A DNA stretch of 13,836 bases from Enteropsectra breve (lineage: Eukaryota > Microsporidia), in NCBI GenBank assembly GCA_024243835.1, contig JALPMN010000510.1:1-13836 (forward strand), written 5' to 3'. Under the pieces are notes generated by a model that was not told the origin of the DNA, did no database searches, and saw only the letters and a list, made by a program, of their open reading frames with translations. Numbering within the stretch: position 1 is the first letter of the stretch; the number at the start of each line of letters is the position of its first letter. A program made the translations under genes and the position numbers. Below are positions 7,652 through 13,836 of this stretch, in pieces.

Positions 7652-7897
7652 TTAACGCCTGGCAATGGAGTTAAGATAGTCTTTTAGCCATTCATAAAAT
7701 ACATTGCACCTAGCTTCTTTTATTTGGCAACGTCTTGATTCACCACATTCTTTAACATCAAATCCATGGCATTCGCGACGTAATTCCATTATGCGTTCCA
7801 CATCAGGGTCAGTCGTCTGAGCGTAAATTGTAACTGCAACTGATAGCAGCAGAATTGCCATAATTAGCATTGCTGTAAAGAGTCTCGCATTTGCCAT
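7652..7897 (-). CDS. Small secreted four-cysteine protein, unknown function
   Basis: 81 residues starting with ATG. A clear signal peptide occupies about 1-26: basic N-region (MANAR), hydrophobic core LIMAILLLSVAVTIYA, and a likely cut before QTTDPD. The mature chain of about 55 residues has four cysteines at 43, 51, 57 and 64 (C-x7-C-x5-C-x6-C), enough for two disulfides, and then an aromatic, basic helix to the C terminus. Arg, Lys and Glu are abundant. I recognise no family. A secreted, short, cysteine-containing product in a parasite genome is compatible with a host-directed or spore-surface role, but that is inference. A poly(A)-like hexamer lies just after the stop. No CCC motif precedes the start. 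It stands isolated between two long spacers. Confidence 0.65.
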   Translation of the reverse strand: MANARLFTAMLIMAILLLSVAVTIYAQTTDPDVERIMELRRECHGFDVKECGESRRCQIKEARCNVFYEWLKDYLNSIARR

Positions 7898-9297
7898 CGG
7901 TCAGTTAGCGCTATTGTATTTATTTTATTCCTTAATTAAAAAATATTGCCAGTTTATTACCTGATATAAAAAAGAACTATCATATGACTAAAGGGTATGA
8001 AATAAGGTTTGATACTTTATATGGGGCTAGTTTTTTGATTTGTTCTACTATATTGCGTTTACACCAGGTGCTTACGAGCTTCCGGCTGAATTAATTAATT
8101 TTATTTTTAATTAATTTAGCTCCGACAATCATTGCTAACATATCACAATATGATGAAATTACTTAAAATAAAATTTTTTAAGGCTTCAATTAAGTGATGG
8201 ATAACAAGAAAGGGTTGATCCTTTCTTAAAGTGCAGAAACTGTATGCATTTTTAAGCATCGGAAATATATTCGGGACATTATGTTTTAGCACTTAGATAT
8301 TTTCCTATATATTATTTGTTCTTACTCTTTGATTATCACCAAAGCCTTTTTTTGATGAATGCCGCACTTAGACATTAAAAAGTAAAATAGTGCTAGAAGT
8401 GTAGCTTTCAGTTGTATAAAGAATATGTGCGCAAATGAGCTTTGCATCTCTTCTGCTTGCTAATTGATTCTCATATTATAAAACTTGCTGCAGTTTACGA
8501 TATTTAAATAAGATTATACTAGGGGAATCGTTCTTTAAAGATCAATCAGAGTTAATGATTTTTCATTAGCTCAATGTGATGAAATATGAGATTTGCATTT
8601 TAAAGGTATTCATCTCTTTAGACTGATCTTGTTCAAGTAAAAAAGTTTATAATGCTGTTTTCTTCTAGGCCCTCAAAACATCAACTTTATTTAGACGCAT
8701 CATTCTAGATCTTTTTATTCTTTACTACAAGCTCTTAATCCTTATTTTTTATACCGTGTGTAATATAGTGCTATTTGAATACTTCGATCATAAATACTGT
8801 TATTTTTTATTGGATTGGCTATTTTATGTAGCTTTCAAAGTGAAACACTGATCAGCGGTCAAAACAAGAAACAATCCTTTAATTACCGTAAGTAGTTCGT
8901 TTAGTTCATGCATGAACCTTATTTATTTGCTACTACATATGAGTTTGACTTGATTAGGAATAAGCGCTCGATAAAAAAGATCTGTTTCTATAGTAAATTT
9001 TAATATTTGACTTTTGCTAATTTGGTTAAGCAGAATAATCTTTTAATCGCAGAAGGATTCATCAACATATTGTTCATGATAAGCGAAGAGCGATAAAAAT
9101 ACGAACCATTGCTGATAGTAATTGTTCTATTACCTTTTTAACAGATTATTATGAATAAAATGTCAATCAGTTCTGCAATGACGAGACTATAAAGCTTGTC
9201 TTAAAAACATTGATGGAGATAAAAAGAAGAACTTTGGTAATCTAGTGCTTATTGATTAACTGTATAATAAAGTTAAATTAATATTTAATATTTAGGC
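7898..9297. other. 1.4-kb AT-rich region with no recognisable gene
   Basis: Stop codons are dense in all frames and no open frame of useful length exists. I found no tRNA-like arms, no transposase remnant and no tandem repeat. The left end should contain the promoter of the small secreted protein, the right end the 3' region of the 745-residue gene. The one structure that stands out is the hairpin at 8085-8120. Confidence 0.6.
8085..8120. repeat. Inverted repeat: 12-bp stem, 12-base loop
   Basis: GCTGAATTAATT (8085-8096) and AATTAATTTAGC (8109-8120) are inverted copies with one G/A difference that would be a G-U pair in RNA. The loop is T-rich. It lies about 190 bases upstream of the small secreted protein gene. 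It could be a regulatory or cruciform site, or simply a product of AT-rich composition, though the GC ends make pure chance less likely. Confidence 0.7.
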
Positions 9298-11535
9298 TTA
9301 TAGTTGTATTAATCTTATTGCTTCAGCATTTTCAACGTCATAGTATATTTCTTCAAGAGTCAACGGGCTGAATTGTGTAGAGTTATTGTTAAAATGTTTA
9401 TTTTTACAAAACTCAATGAACTTGTGTTTAGCACTAGTCGTATCCATTTTTTCAGATTCCAAACGTCTCACTTTGACTTTAAGATTGACGTTACTTCTAT
9501 CGCCCGCTATTACGCTGGCAATAAAACTTTTGTAATATGTTGAATCAGGTCCTCCGCTCAGCTTATCTTCTGCAGTTCCATAAAGCCACATATCAGAATA
9601 AGCGTCGATGTTAAGTATTATGCATAAATCGCTATTCCAACGACTAGGTCCCTTTCGTACTAGCTTTCCATCAAAAGTCGATACGTTACTGTTCCTAATA
9701 ATTTCAATAGTTTTGATTGTAGTAAAATTATTTAAAGCATATTTTGTGATGTCTGCAGCAAAGTCTCCATATTTTCCGTTCCTTACAATCAAATGCTGTA
9801 TTTCACACTTAGTTAAAAACTCTTCAGCGCTTATCACTGTGCTTGATTTTTCAATCAAGGTATAATATGGTGTTTTGAGCTTATGTGCGCGCATCGTATT
9901 GTGCATCATAAGGATTGCAGGCTCCATGTAATAGACCGTTCCGATACTGATAGGCTCTGTGAGGAGCAATTCTTTGTTAAGATCATCATTAGCAAACAAA
10001 TGCTTTATTTCCTCAGTGTATTCCCGGGTCTTTACTGTTAAATCTCCGTGTACTCCAAGTAAACGATCGAAAACAGTAGCTTCTTCAAGAACTGACTTTC
10101 CAGTTATGTGGCAAAATAGCTTAACGGCTCTGCAGTGCCCAATAAAGTGAGTTATACTGTTCTTGAGTGCGGAATCATCGATAAAGAGCCGGTGGATAAC
10201 CTCATAATCAACCCTTCCGCAATATCCCATGGCGCCAAATTTCGTGAGGCTTCTTGATTTAAGCAGGGAGATTAGCTCTTCGGGAAATTCATCGAATCCC
10301 TGGATAAACAACGAATTAAGTCTTGGCAGCATTCTTATCACAGATTTGACCATTTTAATAAAAAGATGGTCAATAAATTCCCCTGTCACTGATGGATAGG
10401 GCAGTGTTTTATAATAGGGAAGCAGATTGTAGATATAAACCTCCTTCAGGTCTTTGAAAAGCTCCATGAAATCAATATAGTAATTAAACTCTTGAACAAA
10501 TGAATCACTGGGAAATATCCCGGGTCCTATACCTGTTTCATACCTAAAATCATCGAAGTAAGGCAGCAGAATATCAAGTCTTCTGTTCTCCATGGTTTTG
10601 TTTATCGTGTTGAACTCGGCAATGAGGTCTAATTTTGAGGAAGAATCCTTAATATTTCTTTCGTGCTTGAGGACTATCACCTTGCGCTTTTCGTTATAGT
10701 GCTGCTTATATGCAAAGTACCTGGAGTTCGAGCATAAAAAGAGGTTGCAGACAAACTCGTCTTCCATTACTATCTGCAGAGAGCAAATGTAAGTCAATAG
10801 TGGTTTTCCGCTTTTTCTCAAAGCTGCAAGAACCCTGATGTCATTTTCTTCAAGCTCTTTGCATTTTGCCTGCAGCAAAGACCTATACCTGGACAAAAGC
10901 CCGTGCCTTTCGAGAAGATACACAAAGTTGATACAAAAAAGATTAGCGGCTTTTATCCGAAGGTGCAGTGGCGCGCCGTTCTTCGTGACAAAAATATCAA
11001 CCTCCTTTTTATTGCTAACTTCGAGATAAGTGTATGCTTCTAGAATTTCAACCACTATTCTGTCATTCAGAGGGATATTCAATTCGTTGCACCAGCTAGA
11101 TGTTAGCTGGCACATTATATGGACTATTTCAGCAGAGATAGGGAGCATCGCATCCAAAGGTTCCGAATCCTGGTTTTTTTCTTCAAAAAAGTCATTGCTC
11201 TGGCTTTCCTTTAGGTTTTCAGCCATAAGGCTCTCGTATTTTTCATGCGTATCATTTGTACAACTGTCTACAGTCTTCTGAGCATCCATATAGTCATTGT
11301 ACATTATAAGTTGTTTCTCAAACCTCGTGTTAATTCCATAGTCTTGAATATAGCCCCCGTTTAGTGCTCGTTCGAGTAAATCAAAATTTAATAGATCTCT
11401 CAAATCAAACTCGTCTTGCCAGTCGGGTGTACTGATTTTGACCTGAAATTGGTCTTCATATAAGCGCTTATGATTATAAGGTTCCAACTTCGCAAATGCC
11501 TTGTACAAAAATTGCAAGGTTGCAAATTTTTTCAT
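9298..11535 (-). CDS. 745-residue orphan protein with weak leucine-rich-repeat character
   Basis: The frame extends four codons further upstream only to a TTG. The first ATG at 11535 has CCCTTA directly before it, so I set the start there. The protein is soluble with no signal peptide or clear membrane segment. The N-terminal third is helical with an acidic, Ser/Asn-rich linker around 100-130. From about residue 330 onward, short beta-strand-like units recur with leucine spacing like irregular leucine-rich repeats: LKEVYIYNLLPYYKTL (from 363), LPRLNSLFIQGFDEFPEEL (from 403), a following SLTKFGAMGY, and TIKTIEIIRNSN (about 606-617). Microsporidia carry large lineage-specific families of such divergent LRR proteins, but I cannot assign this one. 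An uninterrupted frame of this length argues for function. The gene is divergent from the secreted protein gene at 12294. Confidence 0.85.
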   Translation of the reverse strand: MKKFATLQFLYKAFAKLEPYNHKRLYEDQFQVKISTPDWQDEFDLRDLLNFDLLERALNGGYIQDYGINTRFEKQLIMYNDYMDAQKTVDSCTNDTHEKYESLMAENLKESQSNDFFEEKNQDSEPLDAMLPISAEIVHIMCQLTSSWCNELNIPLNDRIVVEILEAYTYLEVSNKKEVDIFVTKNGAPLHLRIKAANLFCINFVYLLERHGLLSRYRSLLQAKCKELEENDIRVLAALRKSGKPLLTYICSLQIVMEDEFVCNLFLCSNSRYFAYKQHYNEKRKVIVLKHERNIKDSSSKLDLIAEFNTINKTMENRRLDILLPYFDDFRYETGIGPGIFPSDSFVQEFNYYIDFMELFKDLKEVYIYNLLPYYKTLPYPSVTGEFIDHLFIKMVKSVIRMLPRLNSLFIQGFDEFPEELISLLKSRSLTKFGAMGYCGRVDYEVIHRLFIDDSALKNSITHFIGHCRAVKLFCHITGKSVLEEATVFDRLLGVHGDLTVKTREYTEEIKHLFANDDLNKELLLTEPISIGTVYYMEPAILMMHNTMRAHKLKTPYYTLIEKSSTVISAEEFLTKCEIQHLIVRNGKYGDFAADITKYALNNFTTIKTIEIIRNSNVSTFDGKLVRKGPSRWNSDLCIILNIDAYSDMWLYGTAEDKLSGGPDSTYYKSFIASVIAGDRSNVNLKVKVRRLESEKMDTTSAKHKFIEFCKNKHFNNNSTQFSPLTLEEIYYDVENAEAIRLIQL

Positions 11536-11537
11536 AA

Positions 11538-11540
11538 GGG
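11538..11540 (-). promoter_or_regulatory. CCC start-proximal motif of the 745-residue gene
   Basis: On the minus strand the sequence reads GCCCTTATGAAA, with CCC two bases before the ATG at 11535. This decides the start against the upstream in-frame TTG at 11547. Confidence 0.6.
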
Positions 11541-12287
11541 CAATCAAAAAAAACTTTTAATACAGGAATCATAAACGATTTAATTATTTTATCATTATTA
11601 GCAGAGCAGTATGCATAGCTCATGAAAAGCGGTCTCTTTTATAACCTGTATTTTCTGCAAGACATATACTCTTTTTAGCGAGTCAGCAGTTGATATTCTA
11701 CAAGATACGTGTGGGAATATTGCTACATATTACTTATTAAAATTTAATAACAAGGTGATTAAGACAATATCTGCATTTTAGCGGCTTTTCTATAATAAAC
11801 CAAAATAACATTGTACTTGGATGAAACAGCAACAAATACAATATTATTCTGCAGTATTATTCCTTTCGGCATTTTAAAATGCTTTTCTAGGTATAATACG
11901 CTCTTTAAGAAATTAATTCTCGTTCTAATAAATATAGTCAGCATAAACAATGAAACTAATATAGCAAAAGCTCAATTTTATAGTATTTATACATATAAAA
12001 ATGAAGCACTATAAGAATAGTTCAGTTAAAAGATAACCCAAACTTTTAATGGCGTATTTTTAAGAATTATTTCAGTTAGCTCATATCAGATCTTATTTAC
12101 AACTTTTAGTCTGCCGTATGTTTCCACTACTTGTTGCATATATTTACTTTACCAAAAGCTATTTTAACTAAAATCAAAAGTCACTTTTGTGTCGCCATGT
12201 TTGTGTAAAGTCGAAAGACTGTAAACTGAACTGCTAGTTTGCATTTTGTTTTTATTACAGTTTATTGATATTTACCTTCAAAATTTA

Positions 12288-12290
12288 CCC
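12288..12290 (+). promoter_or_regulatory. CCC start-proximal motif of the secreted-protein gene
   Basis: TTTACCCTTAATG: CCC is three bases before the ATG at 12294. It places the start at 12294 rather than at the in-frame TTG at 12246, and this start puts a signal peptide at the N terminus. Confidence 0.6.
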
Positions 12291-12293
12291 TTA

Positions 12294-13070
12294 ATGTCCG
12301 TGAGCTACAAAAATTTTTTGCAACTACCCAAGTTACTGATTATTTTAGTTTCAGGCTATCTTTGCTCAGCAACAGCTGACCAAAGTACTTCGAGCCACGG
12401 AATACATAGCCCAATTGTCACAATTACTGACCTGCTTAGAGAAGCCCCCTGTTCTTTTTGTGGGGAAGCACTCCTTACCTCGTTGCCTGCTTTTGATAAA
12501 AATTTTCATGATATTAAAAAAACTTGTAAGGAAGAAATATCAAGTTTGGAGTTTTACAAAACAGCACTGATCAAAAATGGAGAGACTCATCTGCTACATT
12601 CCCACTGTGCAGCAAAGAGTAAAAGAAGCCTTTCCTCTCCGGCACAGCCAAGCAATAAATGCACTGCATTGCCTTCTTCTTTCATCGCAGAATGCACAGC
12701 TTATGAGAACTTTGATATTGCACAGGTGGTCATTAGCCTTTCATCGGTTAAAGAAGATTCGCAGTTGATTTTTAGGTACATTTCTAGGCTTTTATTAGAA
12801 TCAAAGGAAAAGTATCTCTCTTGTCTTTGCAGAATGGACCCAGGCCTTGTGTTTGCAGAACAACTAAGAGAAAATATTGTGAAGACGATATTTAAAAATA
12901 ATTCTTACTACAAGGCCTGTGTGGAGTTATATTTATACGCTAAACACGAAAATGCAGAGCCCATCAATGTGATTAACGCAGTGCTTTCATATTTTAAATC
13001 AATTCCAGATAGCGACATACAGTGCGCACAAAAAGTGTCACAATGTTTGGGTAAATTTTTAATCTTCTAA
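12294..13070 (+). CDS. Secreted cysteine-containing protein, 3' end apparently replaced by a transposon end
   Basis: 258 residues from the ATG marked by CCCTTA. Residues 1-28 form a signal peptide: hydrophobic core LLIILVSGYLCSA and a likely cut after ATA-28. The mature chain has nine cysteines up to residue 209, including a CSFC pair (53-56) and CLC (177-179), and is mostly helical after about 140. No family is recognised and no further membrane segment is seen. The last 16 codons (243-258) and the stop lie in what looks like the terminal inverted repeat of a Tc1-like element starting at 13020, so the natural C terminus is probably lost or lies beyond the element. The gene may therefore be a disrupted allele that still makes a slightly altered or truncated secreted protein. 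If the transposon-end reading is wrong, it is simply a complete unknown secreted protein. Confidence 0.65.
   Translation: MSVSYKNFLQLPKLLIILVSGYLCSATADQSTSSHGIHSPIVTITDLLREAPCSFCGEALLTSLPAFDKNFHDIKKTCKEEISSLEFYKTALIKNGETHLLHSHCAAKSKRSLSSPAQPSNKCTALPSSFIAECTAYENFDIAQVVISLSSVKEDSQLIFRYISRLLLESKEKYLSCLCRMDPGLVFAEQLRENIVKTIFKNNSYYKACVELYLYAKHENAEPINVINAVLSYFKSIPDSDIQCAQKVSQCLGKFLIF
13020..13048. repeat. Putative terminal inverted repeat of the Tc1-like element
   Basis: It starts CAGTGCGCACAAAAAGTGTC, immediately after a TA dinucleotide. The pattern CAGTG, a few bases, then CAAAAAG is characteristic of Tc1-type ends. The inner boundary is uncertain because the partner repeat is not in the window; the right coordinate is a guess. 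Confidence 0.55.
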
Positions 13071-13209
13071 AAATAACAATTTATTAAACGACTAGGCAAG
13101 CTACTTAAGTTTACTGTTAGAAAATATTAAACTAATACTATGCTTGTATTAAAATCTTCTTGCATCAAATATTTAGGCCTTTGAAAAAAATGTTTTTTTT
13201 TGAACTATT

Positions 13210-13836
13210 TTAATATTTTGAATGACCTCCACGGGCTGTTTTTACCGCTGCTATACGGGCAGGCATACTATTATATAAGGCTTGTATATACTCCAGTGGC
13301 GTGCTGTACCACTCTTCTTTTATCGCGGCTATTAATACTTCTTTATTTTTAGATTTCTGGATCCGTTTATATAATCGCATTTTAACGTTACTCCAAACAT
13401 GCTCAATTGGATTCAGATCGGGTGAACAGCTTGGCCAGTGTAAAACTGATAAATTGAGGCCATTTATATAATCCTTAGCCTTTTTCGAAGTATGCTTGGG
13501 ATCGTTATCTTGTTGTAGAATAGACGTCTCATAAGCTAAATCATGCATGTCAAGCGTTGGCCCGAGTCCCTCCCGAAGAACATTAATAAACACATCGGCA
13601 TCCATTCGCGACGGTACTATGACAAGTTTCCCCACGCCCCAGTATGTGATTGCTCCCCATGCCATTACTGATCCACCACCGAATTTGACAACCTGCCTAA
13701 AATGATGTAGTAAGCTAGGTTTCCCTGGCAATCTCCATACTCTTTGAGGACCATCTGGCCCAAATAAATTAAACTTTGTTTCATCAGTAAACACGACTTT
13801 TTGCCAGTCCTCCATTTGCTTTTCTGCGTGTTTCTT
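13210..13836 (-). CDS. Tc1-like DD34E transposase, C-terminal 208 residues (5' truncated by window edge)
   Basis: The frame is open from the right edge to the TAA at 13210-13212. It contains most of the DDE catalytic core: first Asp in VVFTDETKFNLFG, second Asp in LQQDNDPKHTS, and Glu in SPDLNPIEHVWSNVK. The second Asp and the Glu are separated by 34 residues, giving the DD34E signature of Tc1 rather than DD34D of mariner. GGGSVMAWGAI and a C terminus ending in RGGHSKY are also typical of the family. The N-terminal helix-turn-helix DNA-binding part (roughly 130 residues) lies outside the window. No stop or frameshift breaks the visible part and all three catalytic residues are present, so the copy may be recent. 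The protein cuts and pastes the element at TA sites. Confidence 0.93.
   Translation of the reverse strand, partial: KKHAEKQMEDWQKVVFTDETKFNLFGPDGPQRVWRLPGKPSLLHHFRQVVKFGGGSVMAWGAITYWGVGKLVIVPSRMDADVFINVLREGLGPTLDMHDLAYETSILQQDNDPKHTSKKAKDYINGLNLSVLHWPSCSPDLNPIEHVWSNVKMRLYKRIQKSKNKEVLIAAIKEEWYSTPLEYIQALYNSMPARIAAVKTARGGHSKY

Larger units (their letters stand above)
11536..12293. other. 758-bp divergent promoter region
   Basis: The spacer separates the divergent 745-residue gene (-) and secreted-protein gene (+), so it should hold both promoters. Both ends carry the CCCTTA motif directly before the start codons. Between about 11759 and 12014 short open frames exist on both strands but they begin with non-ATG codons and lack recognisable content. 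No RNA gene was seen. Confidence 0.6.
13018..13836 (-). mobile_element. Tc1-like (IS630-Tc1-mariner) transposon, one end and partial transposase
   Basis: The proposed outer end is TA (13018-13019) followed by CAGTGCGCACAAAAAG. Tc1 elements insert at TA and commonly begin CAGT; the nematode Tc1 end reads CAGTGCTGGCCAAAAAG, very close to this. The transposase gene reads inward from beyond the right edge and stops at 13210, leaving about 190 bases of non-coding terminal sequence, a normal layout for this family. The other end is outside the window, so the inverted repeat cannot be verified here. The element spans at least 0.8 kb; a full copy would be expected to continue roughly 0.5 kb or more to the right. 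Confidence 0.75.

Noticed and set aside
11536..11547. Four-codon upstream extension of the 745-residue protein to a TTG
   Set aside because: The CCC motif lies within it, directly before the ATG at 11535.
11759..12014. Short open frames on both strands in the divergent promoter region
   Set aside because: They begin with non-ATG codons, lack a start motif and recognisable content, and are of a length expected by chance in AT-rich DNA.
12029..12064. CCC followed by an ATG at 12049, resembling a start signal
   Set aside because: The frame ends after four codons (ATG GCG TAT TTT TAA).
12246..12293. Upstream extension of the secreted protein to a TTG
   Set aside because: The CCCTTA motif falls inside this extension, and the ATG at 12294 gives a proper signal peptide at the N terminus.

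Overview
The window looks like a piece of a microsporidian (or closely related reduced fungal) genome. All genes are intronless, coding regions are separated by strongly AT-rich spacers, and there is no prokaryotic signal. Four of the five genes with a well-supported start and one of the longest protein products share a CCC triplet within 0 to 5 bases of the ATG (three of them read CCCTTA), which matches the start-proximal CCC/GGG signal known in Microsporidia. A BAR-domain protein of the size of Nosema spore wall protein SWP12 fits the same assignment. Spacers of up to 1.4 kb and a Tc1-type transposon argue against the most compact genomes such as Encephalitozoon. No species can be named from the sequence alone.

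Layout. 2-514 (+) is the 3' end of an unrecognised gene with a C-terminal coiled coil. 515-1194 is spacer with a 12-bp tandem repeat. 1195-1881 (+) encodes a BAR-domain protein. 2309-5905 (+) encodes a 1198-residue chromodomain SNF2 remodeler whose sequence resembles the CHD6-9/Kismet subfamily more than fungal Chd1. 6166-6891 (-) converges on it and encodes a RhoGAP-fold protein that lacks the arginine finger. 7652-7897 (-) is a small secreted four-cysteine protein. 7898-9297 is an empty 1.4-kb AT-rich stretch with one good hairpin. 9298-11535 (-) is a 745-residue orphan with weak leucine-rich-repeat character. It is divergent from 12294-13070 (+), a cysteine-containing secreted protein. From about 13020 to the right edge lies a truncated Tc1-like transposon whose DD34E transposase (-) runs off the window.

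The most interesting structural point is at 13018-13070. The apparent outer end of the Tc1-like element, beginning TA-CAGTGCGCACAAAAAG, lies inside the reading frame of the secreted protein. It supplies the last 16 codons and the stop, so that gene appears to have been cut and capped by the transposon. The most interesting protein is the CHD7-like remodeler, an unexpected subfamily in a fungal-type genome.

The genes do not form a pathway. Chromatin remodelling, membrane curvature, GTPase-type regulation and probable secreted or lineage-specific proteins sit side by side, as is usual in such genomes.
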